Positions 6,988 through 13,770 of a stretch of 13,770 bases of DNA are shown piece after piece (position 1 is the stretch's first letter; each line of letters begins with the position of its first letter). Both the position numbers and the translations under genes were made by a program. The DNA is from Deferribacteres bacterium (GTDB taxonomy: Bacteria; Nitrospirota; Thermodesulfovibrionia; UBA6902), in NCBI GenBank assembly GCA_013152795.1, contig JAADFS010000021.1, positions 1 through 13,770 on the forward strand, read 5' to 3'. The notes under the pieces were generated by a model. It was not told the origin of the DNA. It ran no database searches and saw only the letters and a program-made list of their open reading frames with translations.

Positions 6988-9099
6988 TTACCGGCGGTCC
7001 TGCACCAGGCCGAGCACTATCTCCCTCTCCTCGATGTCAACGCGGTCGATCCTCACGCGCACCTCCTGGCCGAGGGTGAAGGTCTTTTTCCCACGCCTGC
7101 CCGCCAGGCGGTAGTTTTTCTCATCAAACCTGTAGTAATCGTCGGCCATTGAGGAGACATGCAGAAACCCTTCGACAAAGAAGTCCTTAAGCTGGATTTT
7201 CAGGCCGGAGGACGTTATCCTGGTCACGATCCCGTCGTATTCCTCGCCTGTCCTGTCCTTCATGAACCACACCCTCATGGCATTCAGTATCTCCCTTTCA
7301 GCCTCGTCCGCCGTGCGCTCGGTCTTTGAGGAATGGCTTGCTATGCCGGGCAGGAGCTTTTCGAGATGTGCGATTTTTCTCGCGGAGGGCCTGTTGCCGT
7401 TCAGGGAATCGCGGAGAATTCTGTGAACCACGAGGTCGGGATACCTCCTTATGGGGGAGGTGAAATGCGTGTAGCACTTTGATGCCAGTCCGAAGTGCCC
7501 GATGTTTTCAGTGGAGTATCTGGCCTGTTTGAGGGAACGCAGCAGAAGGATATTCATCAGGGATTCGTGGGGGGTGCCCTTTACCTGCCGCAGGATCGAG
7601 TGGAACACCCTGACGCCGGCCTTTTTGACATTCAGGCCGAATGAGCTGAAAATCGGCCTCAGCTCATCGAGCTTGGCCGTATCCGGCTTTTCATGCACCC
7701 TGTAGATCGACGGCACGCCCGTGCCTTCAAGATGCGAGGCCACGGCCTCATTGGCCGCTATCATGAACTCTTCTATGATCATATGCGCAAGGTTGCGTTC
7801 AGCCCTGATAATGGACTCCGGCCTGCCCTGTATGTCAAGGAGCACCTCGGGCTCCGGCAGGTCGAAATCAAGGCTGCCGCGCCTTATCCGCTGGGCCCGC
7901 AGGAGGTTGCAGAGTTCTTCCATGATTTCCAGAGATTCAAGCAGGTAATCGTATCTCTTCCTTTCATCACTGTCATTATCCACGAGTATCTTCCTCACGG
8001 ATGTGTAGGTCATCCTCTCATTGCTGTGGATAATGCTCGGATAGAATTTTTTCTCTGTTATCCGCCCCCTGCCGTCAAAGTGCATCTCCACCGTAAACGT
8101 AGGCCTGTCCTGTCCCGGCACAAGGCTGCACAGGTCGTTCGACAGCTTTTCGGGAAGCATGGGGATCACGCTGCCGGGGAAATACACGCTTGTGCCCCTG
8201 CGCCGCGCCTCTATGTCAAGCGCTGAGTCCCACGGCACGTAATAGCCGACATCCGCAATATGCACGTACAGGACAAATCCTGAGCCCGACCTCCTGATTG
8301 ATATTGCATCATCAAAGTCCTTTGCAGTCTCGCCGTCGATGGTCACGGTCAGGAGGTCCCGGCAGTCGACCCTGTTGCGCGCCTGTATCTTCCGGCGCAT
8401 CCCCCTGGCCTCGGATAACACCGCTGCAGGGAATCTGCGGGGCAGGGAATACTCCTCGATTATCATGTTCACCTCGTCCCGCGGTTCCGTCACGTCACCG
8501 AGGACCTTGAGTATCTTCCCCCCCGGCGGCCCTGCGGCGGTGGGATAGGATGTGATCTCGACAACGACCTTGTCGCCTGCCTTTGCCCTGCCCCTGTCAC
8601 CCGGGCCTATGAGGATGGAGAAGGGGATGTTTTTCGCCCTGGGTTTTACATAATATATGTTTTTCTCACAGCACAGTTCGCCGATGATCTTTTTCTGCCC
8701 GCGTTCCAGTATCCTTATTATGGAGCCCTCCATCCTCACCCGGCTCTCCACGCGGGCCACGACGCGGTCCCCTGACATGGCCCCCATTGTCCTGCGGGGC
8801 GCTATGAATATATCCTTCTCACCCGACTTGTCGGGAATCACGAAGCCGTACCCGTCCCTGTGGGCCTCGAACAGGCCTGTAACCAGGTTCATCTGTTCAA
8901 CCAGGCCGTAACGCCTTGTCCTGGTCATGTAAATCTCGCCGGAGTCCGTCAATGAGCGCAGCACGCGCCTGAGCTGGCGCAGCCCTTTTTTGCCTGTATG
9001 GAGTGCAGCGGCGATTTCCTTCAGGCTTGCAGGCCTTGATGCCTTTGTCCTGAGGTGCCTGAGAACGGCTTCCTTGATTTTCAGGTCTTTTGGTGTCAT
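6988..9099 (-). CDS. rnr: Ribonuclease R (RNB-family 3'-5' exoribonuclease)
   Basis: A complete 703-aa processive exoribonuclease that degrades structured RNA. In order: an N-terminal winged-helix segment (about 1-65), cold-shock OB folds (about 70-205; GLFEAHRDGYGFVIPD and DIFIAPRRT), the catalytic RNB domain with the four metal-binding acids D255, D261, D263 and D264 (TIDGETAKDFDDAIS) and the later HFTSPIRRYPDLVVHR motif, then a C-terminal S1 domain (617-703). The spacing of the acids equals that of E. coli RNase R. It is shorter than the E. coli enzyme because the lysine-rich C-terminal tail is absent. The start lies one base after the cobA-hemD stop (TGAGATG), so coupled translation is likely. 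Confidence 0.96.
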   Translation of the reverse strand: MTPKDLKIKEAVLRHLRTKASRPASLKEIAAALHTGKKGLRQLRRVLRSLTDSGEIYMTRTRRYGLVEQMNLVTGLFEAHRDGYGFVIPDKSGEKDIFIAPRRTMGAMSGDRVVARVESRVRMEGSIIRILERGQKKIIGELCCEKNIYYVKPRAKNIPFSILIGPGDRGRAKAGDKVVVEITSYPTAAGPPGGKILKVLGDVTEPRDEVNMIIEEYSLPRRFPAAVLSEARGMRRKIQARNRVDCRDLLTVTIDGETAKDFDDAISIRRSGSGFVLYVHIADVGYYVPWDSALDIEARRRGTSVYFPGSVIPMLPEKLSNDLCSLVPGQDRPTFTVEMHFDGRGRITEKKFYPSIIHSNERMTYTSVRKILVDNDSDERKRYDYLLESLEIMEELCNLLRAQRIRRGSLDFDLPEPEVLLDIQGRPESIIRAERNLAHMIIEEFMIAANEAVASHLEGTGVPSIYRVHEKPDTAKLDELRPIFSSFGLNVKKAGVRVFHSILRQVKGTPHESLMNILLLRSLKQARYSTENIGHFGLASKCYTHFTSPIRRYPDLVVHRILRDSLNGNRPSARKIAHLEKLLPGIASHSSKTERTADEAEREILNAMRVWFMKDRTGEEYDGIVTRITSSGLKIQLKDFFVEGFLHVSSMADDYYRFDEKNYRLAGRRGKKTFTLGQEVRVRIDRVDIEEREIVLGLVQDRR

Positions 9100-9100
9100 C

Positions 9101-10675
9101 TCACTGGTGCCTTCCTGTTGTGTGGTTGATTATCTCCTGAACCATTGCATCCACGGTTGCCTCGGCAGGCATGATCCGGGGTGTCAGCCCCGCCTTTTCA
9201 ACGGCCTTTGCGGTTACAGGGCCGATCACCGCGATTGTGACATCCTTCAGCAGGTCAAGGGCATCATCCGCCATTATCTCCATGAAATTGTTGAAAGTGG
9301 CGGCACTTGTAAAGGTGGCTATGGATATCCTGCCCTCTTTTAAAAACCGCTTCAGCCTCTTGCCGTGAGTTTCAGGCTTTACGGCACGGTAGGCGGTGAC
9401 AACATCTATCTCGCCTCCGAGTTCCCTGACCTTTTCCGGGAAGACCTCCCTTGCGGATTCCGCCCTGGGGAGGAGCATGCGTACGCCCTTCAGGTCCTTC
9501 TTGCCCCCCGGGCCGGGCTGACGGGCCGCGGCATCCCTCATGAACGCCTCCACCAGGCCTTCGGCATTGAATTTCTCCGGCACCATATCCGTCCTTATCC
9601 CGTATTTCCTGATCTCAGAGGCTGTCCTGGAACCCACCGCGCATATCCTTACGCCCTTCAGGTCCCGGATGTCCCTGTCTCTTTCAAGGAATCTCTTAAA
9701 GAAAAACTTCACACCGTTGACGCTGGTAAATATCAGCCAGTCATAGGAATCCGCCCTGTCTATGGCATTGTCAAGGCCTGAGGGGTCGGCCGGCGGCACT
9801 ATCCTGATGGTATGGAATTCTATTATCTCCGCGCCCAGTTCCTCAAGGGGTTCAAACCCGCCGGAATGTCCCCTCGTAACAAGGATGCGCCGGCCGAAAA
9901 GGGGTTTTTTCTCATACCACCTGAGCTTTTCCCTGAGATTCACGACATCCCCCACCACCATAACCGCCGGGGGCCTGATATGATTCTCCCTGACCATCTC
10001 CGGCATGTTTTTCAGATTGCCCACCAGCGTCGCCTGGTCCGCCCTCGTGCCCCAGCGCACCACCGCCACAGGGGTATCGGGATCCCTGCCGTTTTCAATG
10101 AGCCTGCGGCATACAAGGGCTATGTTCTTGACCGCCATCAGGAACACTATGGTACCCACGCCGGTTGCCAGCTTGGGCCAGTTGATCGAGCTTTCCCTCT
10201 TTGAGACATCCTCATAACCCGGCACGATCGCAAGCGAGGAAGAATAGAGCCTGTGCGTAAGGGGTATCCCGGCATAGGCGGGCGCCGCTACAGCGGAACT
10301 GACACCCGGGACGATCTCGAATTCTATGCCCTCTTCAGCCAGCACCTCGGCCTCCTCGCCGCCCCTGCCGAACACAAAGGGGTCGCCCCCCTTCAGCCGG
10401 CAGACGATCTTTCCCTCCCGGGCCTTTTCCACGAGGGTGCGGTTTATCATGTCCTGCGTCATGTCGTGCTGTCCGCCGCGCTTGCCCGCATAAATGAACT
10501 CCGCGTCATGATTTATATAGTTCAGCACCTGTGCATTCAGATGGAAGTCATAGACGACCACCTGGGCCTTCTGCAGGCATTTAAGCCCCTTCACCGTAAG
10601 GAGACTGATGTCTCCCGGGCCTGCTCCCACTATGTATACCTTGCCTTTCATTTCCGGATCCACCCGTGCGGGCAT
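9101..10675 (-). CDS. cobA-hemD: Uroporphyrinogen-III C-methyltransferase / uroporphyrinogen-III synthase fusion
   Basis: A 524-aa two-domain protein. Residues about 11-250 are the SAM-dependent methyltransferase CobA/SUMT (GAGPGD at 17-22, RLKGGDPFVFGRGGEE at 93-108, PGVSSA at 123-128, AGIPLTHR), which makes precorrin-2 for sirohaem and cobalamin. Residues about 260-515 are HemD (GRRILVTRG, FTSVNGVKFF, PRAE, FTSAATFNNF), which closes hydroxymethylbilane to uroporphyrinogen III. The fusion performs two consecutive steps and is known from Firmicutes and other anaerobe-rich groups. It lacks the CysG dehydrogenase/chelatase part. A better start is probably the ATG at 10651 (MKGKVYIVG), which has GGTGGA at 10659-10664 seven bases ahead; the ATG at 10675 has no recognisable ribosome binding site. 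It is the first gene of the leftward block. Confidence 0.95.
   Translation of the reverse strand: MPARVDPEMKGKVYIVGAGPGDISLLTVKGLKCLQKAQVVVYDFHLNAQVLNYINHDAEFIYAGKRGGQHDMTQDMINRTLVEKAREGKIVCRLKGGDPFVFGRGGEEAEVLAEEGIEFEIVPGVSSAVAAPAYAGIPLTHRLYSSSLAIVPGYEDVSKRESSINWPKLATGVGTIVFLMAVKNIALVCRRLIENGRDPDTPVAVVRWGTRADQATLVGNLKNMPEMVRENHIRPPAVMVVGDVVNLREKLRWYEKKPLFGRRILVTRGHSGGFEPLEELGAEIIEFHTIRIVPPADPSGLDNAIDRADSYDWLIFTSVNGVKFFFKRFLERDRDIRDLKGVRICAVGSRTASEIRKYGIRTDMVPEKFNAEGLVEAFMRDAAARQPGPGGKKDLKGVRMLLPRAESAREVFPEKVRELGGEIDVVTAYRAVKPETHGKRLKRFLKEGRISIATFTSAATFNNFMEIMADDALDLLKDVTIAVIGPVTAKAVEKAGLTPRIMPAEATVDAMVQEIINHTTGRHQ
10659..10664 (-). promoter_or_regulatory. Ribosome binding site deciding the cobA-hemD start
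   Basis: On the minus strand GGTGGA precedes the ATG at 10651 by seven bases. No comparable sequence precedes the ATG at 10675, so translation probably begins eight codons later than the longest frame suggests. Confidence 0.5.
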
Positions 10676-10704
10676 GCGATAATAAACGACGGTATATCAA
10701 CTAT

Positions 10705-10783
10705 CCGTGGGTCGTGTCCGTTGTCCGTGACCGTAGAATACAAAAAACCAGAAACCGACACGGTTAACGGACACGACCCACGG
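10705..10783. repeat. 18-bp perfect inverted repeat built from seven-base units
   Basis: CCGTGGGTCGTGTCCGTT at 10705-10722 is the exact reverse complement of 10766-10783, with 43 bases between. Inside and next to the arms, GTCCGTT/GTCCGTG-type heptamers repeat with a seven-base period. The right arm is followed by CTTTTTTCCC on the plus strand, which alone would look terminator-like, but the element lies between divergent genes, where no transcript from the left should arrive. It more resembles a small mobile or dispersed intergenic element. No transposase and no clear target-site duplication were seen. Confidence 0.75.
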
Positions 10784-10897
10784 CTTTTTTCCCTTACTTC
10801 CTGCAACAAGAACATATTTCCAACATCCCATCGCTTTATTTATAAAGGTTTTCCGGCAGACTCCTCCGCCCGTTTGTGCAACATTAAGGATAACACA

Positions 10898-10984
10898 ATG
10901 ATCAGTAATAGTTCAGCCATGGGCTTGCAGCGTCAGATTTCAGCGTTATTAAAGAGACTATCACACCAAAGACGGCTGTTCTGA
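10898..10984 (+). CDS. Possible 28-aa small protein, unrecognised
   Basis: The frame runs MISNSSAMGLQRQISALLKR and eight further residues to a TGA at 10984. AAGGA precedes the ATG by about seven bases, which is the main argument for it. The product would be short and basic with one helix-like stretch. There is no recognised family, and a frame of this length is expected by chance, so this is a low-confidence candidate such as a leader peptide. Confidence 0.2.
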   Translation: MISNSSAMGLQRQISALLKRLSHQRRLF

Positions 10985-11013
10985 AGGGTTAAACAGGGCA
11001 ATACCGTTTTGAG

Positions 11014-11046
11014 AAAATATGTCAAAAAAAAAGCAAAATATGTCAA
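11014..11046. promoter_or_regulatory. 12-bp direct repeat with 21-bp period; TTGACA boxes on the minus strand
   Basis: AAAATATGTCAA occurs at 11014-11025 and again at 11035-11046. The 21-bp spacing equals two helical turns, so a protein could bind both copies on one DNA face. On the minus strand each copy reads TTGACATATTTT and starts with a perfect -35 box; the left one is followed after 16 bases by TATTGC, a weak -10. It could therefore be an operator, a leftward promoter for the cobA-hemD block, or both. Confidence 0.45.
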
Positions 11047-11127
11047 GAAATTAAGCCCCAAAGCTGATATTGTTTTTATTATCTAAGGCAACTGACTAAT
11101 CCTGATTGAATATAAAAGTTATGAATA

Positions 11128-11245
11128 CCGAGTTCTACCCTGATATGTTGATTTTATTGCTTTTCCATGGCAAATCAGGGGTTCAGAACATACAGTAAAT
11201 CCAATAGGTTGTCTGTTTGTTATTGAGAACTCGGCAGCATCAGGG
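11128..11245 (+). promoter_or_regulatory. Leader of the ATPase gene with competing pairing arms
   Basis: CCGAGTTCT (11128-11136) is the reverse complement of AGAACTCGG (11226-11234). Nested inside, CCCTGAT (11138-11144) can pair with ATCAGGG at 11174-11180. The same CCCTGAT can instead pair with a second ATCAGGG at 11239-11245, which contains the AGGG ribosome binding site of the ATPase gene. The two pairings exclude each other, so a translation switch is conceivable. No known riboswitch consensus was recognised, and a transcript start is not established. Confidence 0.3.
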
Positions 11246-11246
11246 A
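11242..11246 (+). promoter_or_regulatory. Ribosome binding site deciding the ATPase start
   Basis: AGGGA stands nine bases before the ATG at 11256. The longer possible frame would begin at a TTG at 11217 without comparable signal, so 11256 is preferred. Confidence 0.6.
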
Positions 11247-11255
11247 TATAAAACA

Positions 11256-13463
11256 ATGCACCATAAAAATATCCATGGGGCATCTGCTATCTCATGCTAT
11301 GAAAACCTCTTTCATCACCTTTCCGACGAATTGAGTCTGCTCAACCTCCGGCTCCTGAGAGAGCTGCGGATAAGACAAAAAACAGATAAGAACGATTACA
11401 ACAATACAAAGGGATTCTTTATATCAAAAGAGGAGGTCGTATCAATACTGAGTTCTCCAGAAAAAGGTGATTCAGACTCTCCGGATACCCCTGAGATAGA
11501 GTCCATCAACAGTCTGATAGAAAGGGTCAGGGATGATATAGCACGGAAACTCTCAAACACAGAGAACAATGCTGTCTTCCCCTTACTGAGATTGGCAGGA
11601 ACATTTGGACTGATGCCCTTTGAGGTGGGGGTCTTGATCATGGCCCTTGCATCTGAAATAGACAGTAAGTATGAAAGGGTATATGCATATTTCAATGATG
11701 ATTTAACAAAAAAGGCGCCATCCGTAAGCCTCGCCCTTGATATTCTATGCAGTAATCCGGAGGATAGGCTGAGATGTTGTCGTTTCTTTTATCCGGATGC
11801 GCCACTTGTGTATTTCGGCATTATTCATTTCATTGATGATCATGGAGATGGGGCATTCCTGAGCCGTAGATTCAGGCTTGATGAACGGATTAAGCGGTAC
11901 CTGATCGGCAACAGCGGGCTTCCATCAAACCTCCTGAATATAGCACAGATTTATTATCCCGGGGGAAACCCTCCGGATACCTTTGTTCAGAAGGATATAA
12001 AAGAAAAGATAAGTAAGGTTCTTGTAAACAGGGACAATACCAACAGGTCCGTTTTCTGGCTTTATGGAACGGCAAACGAAGAGAAAAAGGCCGTGGTGCT
12101 GGAGATATGTGAAGAGTTCAGTCTGCCGGTCTTAATCGCAGACCTCAAGGATATTTCTCTTGAAACAGAGCAGAGGTCTATTATAAAAAGTCTTTTCCGC
12201 GAGGCAGCGCTTCAGTCTGCGATGGTATTTCTTGATGGAGGAGCCTGTCTATACGCTGCAGATGAAAAGGCCGAGTTACTTAAGAGGGCTCTCCTGGCAA
12301 GCATCGGTGAGATATCAGGAATTACATTTATAAATGCTGACGTTATGTGGATGCCCGAAAACAGTGACGGGAAGTATCAGTGGTATCCTTTTGAATTCAG
12401 GCTGCCGACATATGCTGAGAGGAAGGCAATATGGCTCAATGCGCTCAATGGCAGTGGTATACCAGAGTCGGATATTGATACTATCTCTGGCAGGTTCAAT
12501 TTCAGCCGGGGCCAGATAAGAAACGCCGTCCTCCATGCAAGACAGTTTTCCAACGGAGACGGCCTTACACTTGACGGTATTTATACCGCATGCAGCATCC
12601 AGACCCATCAGGGGCTGAATGCTTACTCGAGAAAGGTAGCCCATCATTATACATGGGATGATATTGTGCTGCCGGAGGACAAGGTAAGGCATTTGAAAGA
12701 GATCTGTGCTTATATCAGGTACAAGCACCTTGTCTATTTCAAATGGGGATTTGAAAAAAAGCTTGCACTCGGCAAGGGACTGAATATACTCTTTTCAGGC
12801 CCCTCGGGCACGGGCAAGACAATGGCTGCGGATATTATCGCTGCTGAACTCAGGCTTGAGATGTATAAGGTTGACCTCTCATCCATTGTGAGCAAATACA
12901 TAGGGGAGACTGAGAAGAATCTGAACCGCGTCTTCAATGATACATCCTCAGGGAATGCGATTCTCTTTTTTGATGAAGCCGATGCGCTCTTTGGCAAGAG
13001 GAGCGAGGTGAAGGATGCACACGACAGGTATGCGAATATTGAAATAAACTACCTCCTGCAAAAGATGGAAGAGCATGAGGGCATCGTTATCCTTGCCACA
13101 AACCTCAGCAGGAATATGGATCAGGCATTTTTAAGACGAATGCATTTTACAGTAGAGTTTCCCTTTCCTGAAAAGCAATACCGTCTTCAGATATGGAAGA
13201 AGATGTATCCTGAGGAAGTACCCCTCTCTGATGATATAGACTTTGAGTTTCTCGCAGAGAGACTTCAGATAGCCGGTGGAAACATAAAAAACATTGTCCT
13301 CAACTCGGGAGTTTATGCTGCAGCAGATGGCAGCCATGTAAGAATGAAACACATAATCAAGGCTGCAGCAAGGGAGTTCCAGAAAATGGGGAAACTCTGC
13401 ACAAAGAGTGAATTCGGTGAATATTTCAATTATGTAGAGGAGATGCTTCAAAAAAATGGCTGA
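11256..13463 (+). CDS. eCIS-associated two-module AAA+ ATPase (Pvc15/Afp15-like)
   Basis: From the ATG at 11256 the product is 735 aa. Residues 1 to about 240 are a helical N-terminal region as in contractile-injection-system ATPases (YENLFHHLSDELSLLNLRLL; LAGTFGLMPFEVGVLIMALA). Residues about 262-410 are a degenerate first AAA module: the Walker A place reads LYGTANEEKK (269-278), without the GKT. The second module is canonical, with GPSGTGKT at 515-522, ILFFDEAD at 569-576, sensor-1 N616 and candidate arginine fingers R627/R628 (AFLRRMHFTVEFPFPEKQ). In Photorhabdus Pvc and Serratia Afp clusters the homologous ATPase is thought to act in particle assembly or effector loading; the mechanism is not settled. 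The stop overlaps the DUF4255 start by 8 bases. It is not a ClpV/ClpB-type disaggregase. Composition is more A+T-rich than in the leftward block. A TTG at 11217 would add 13 residues. Confidence 0.88.
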   Translation: MHHKNIHGASAISCYENLFHHLSDELSLLNLRLLRELRIRQKTDKNDYNNTKGFFISKEEVVSILSSPEKGDSDSPDTPEIESINSLIERVRDDIARKLSNTENNAVFPLLRLAGTFGLMPFEVGVLIMALASEIDSKYERVYAYFNDDLTKKAPSVSLALDILCSNPEDRLRCCRFFYPDAPLVYFGIIHFIDDHGDGAFLSRRFRLDERIKRYLIGNSGLPSNLLNIAQIYYPGGNPPDTFVQKDIKEKISKVLVNRDNTNRSVFWLYGTANEEKKAVVLEICEEFSLPVLIADLKDISLETEQRSIIKSLFREAALQSAMVFLDGGACLYAADEKAELLKRALLASIGEISGITFINADVMWMPENSDGKYQWYPFEFRLPTYAERKAIWLNALNGSGIPESDIDTISGRFNFSRGQIRNAVLHARQFSNGDGLTLDGIYTACSIQTHQGLNAYSRKVAHHYTWDDIVLPEDKVRHLKEICAYIRYKHLVYFKWGFEKKLALGKGLNILFSGPSGTGKTMAADIIAAELRLEMYKVDLSSIVSKYIGETEKNLNRVFNDTSSGNAILFFDEADALFGKRSEVKDAHDRYANIEINYLLQKMEEHEGIVILATNLSRNMDQAFLRRMHFTVEFPFPEKQYRLQIWKKMYPEEVPLSDDIDFEFLAERLQIAGGNIKNIVLNSGVYAAADGSHVRMKHIIKAAAREFQKMGKLCTKSEFGEYFNYVEEMLQKNG

Positions 13464-13770
13464 TTTTACGGTAATTGGGGATGTTGGAAAAACATTACAA
13501 AATCTCCTTGAATCTGATCCGTGGACAGGTATCAGTCCCAAACCGGATATTATCTTCAAATCCCCATATGAGATTAAGGAAGAAAGCGGCAACTCGAATA
13601 AGATATCCCTCTTCCTATATCGTGTTGAAGACAACAAGCATATGAGAAACCTTGAGCCTGAAAGGATAGACAGTTCCACCATCAAAATGCCGCCTTTGAT
13701 GTTGGATCTTTATTATCTCGTTACAGCATACAGCAGAAATGAAGATAAGAATCAGGAAAACCTCATGCTT
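13456..13770 (+). CDS. DUF4255 (Pvc16_N) protein, probable eCIS tail-terminator/cap, 3' end cut by window
   Basis: The open frame from ATG 13456 runs 105 codons to the window edge without a stop: MADFTVIGDVGKTLQNLLES, a PDIIFKSPYEI segment, then ISLFLYRVEDNKHMRN and MPPLMLDLYYLVTAY. The LYRV-x(4)-MRN and PPL-x-LDL-x-YLVTAY blocks are the recognisable DUF4255 pattern. In Pvc/Afp particles this family (Pvc16/Afp16) caps the tail and sets its length. The start lies inside the end of the ATPase gene (ATGGCTGA overlap), with AGGAG about a dozen bases before, so the two are coupled. The ATG follows a run of seven A residues (13450-13456). Known members are about 180-300 aa, so roughly half or more is missing. 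Confidence 0.85.
   Translation, partial: MADFTVIGDVGKTLQNLLESDPWTGISPKPDIIFKSPYEIKEESGNSNKISLFLYRVEDNKHMRNLEPERIDSSTIKMPPLMLDLYYLVTAYSRNEDKNQENLML

Larger units (their letters stand above)
10676..11255. other. Divergent intergenic region between cobA-hemD and the eCIS ATPase
   Basis: About 580 bases between the leftward and rightward gene blocks. It holds, from left to right, a long inverted repeat (10705-10783), a T-run, a possible 28-codon frame with a good ribosome binding site (10898-10984), a 12-bp direct repeat (11014-11046) and a leader with several complementary arms (11101-11245). Base composition drops from G+C-rich to A+T-rich across it. I see no tRNA, no convincing riboswitch and no gene with homology. 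Promoters for both blocks should lie here. Confidence 0.7.

Noticed and set aside
10705..10790. Intrinsic terminator (stem followed by a T-run)
   Set aside because: The 43-base loop is far too long and the genes on both sides are transcribed away from it, so there is nothing to terminate.
10676..10900. Cobalamin or SAM riboswitch ahead of cobA-hemD
   Set aside because: No recognisable conserved box of these classes was seen; the sequence is dominated by the inverted repeat.
10253..10984. 243-codon plus-strand frame covering the cobA-hemD 5' end and the spacer
   Set aside because: Most of it is antisense to the well-supported CobA domain. Only its last 28 codons, with their own ribosome binding site, are kept as a weak candidate.
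13450..13463. Programmed slippage at the seven-A run fusing ATPase and DUF4255
   Set aside because: Loss of one A would join the frames, but the ATGGCTGA overlap and AGGAG upstream explain normal coupled translation, and these families are separate proteins in known eCIS loci.
11256..13463. Type VI secretion ClpV or a Lon/FtsH-type protease
   Set aside because: Only the C-terminal module has Walker motifs, no protease domain or HExxH is present, and the DUF4255 neighbour points to eCIS rather than T6SS.
13131..13685. 184-codon minus-strand frame opposite the ATPase end and DUF4255
   Set aside because: Both plus-strand genes have recognisable motifs here; the antisense product has none.

Overview
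The window looks like chromosomal DNA from an uncultured or environmental Gram-negative-type bacterium. The gene set (RNase R, a fused CobA-HemD, a short MetE-like core enzyme, a PSP1/RicT protein, MOSC plus Mog) and the repeat-rich spacers would fit Nitrospirota (Thermodesulfovibrionia-like) or Desulfobacterota-like lineages. That placement rests on gene content alone and is tentative. There are two compositional halves: a G+C-rich leftward block (about 1-10675) and a visibly more A+T-rich rightward block (about 10800-13770).

Leftward block, in transcription order from right to left: cobA-hemD fusion (uroporphyrinogen III methyltransferase/synthase), rnr (RNase R), a MetE/UROD-superfamily core methionine-synthase-like protein, tmk, holB (DNA polymerase III delta', split into two reading frames by a +1 shift near 4535), ricT/PSP1, metG, then a MOSC-domain protein and a Mog/MoaB-type molybdopterin protein that runs off the left edge. 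Most junctions overlap or are a few bases apart, so this is probably one long operon or a few nested ones. The tmk-holB-ricT-metG order matches the arrangement known from Bacillus and other Firmicutes. The two larger gaps inside the block (947-1074 and 4141-4282) hold C/G-rich hairpin repeats, and the first also holds a seven-base tandem repeat.

The divergent spacer (10676-11255) contains an 18-bp perfect inverted repeat, a 12-bp direct repeat spaced exactly 21 bp that carries two TTGACA boxes on the minus strand, and a leader with mutually exclusive pairing arms, one of which covers the ribosome binding site of the next gene.

Rightward block: a 735-aa two-module AAA+ ATPase of the Pvc15/Afp15 type, overlapping by 8 bases the start of a DUF4255 (Pvc16_N) protein cut by the right edge. 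This pair is the signature of an extracellular contractile injection system (eCIS, a phage-tail-like particle). The ATPase and the tail-terminator-type protein appear to be the first genes of the cluster; sheath, tube, baseplate, spike and toxin genes should lie beyond 13770. This is the most interesting system in the window, but only its first two genes are visible.
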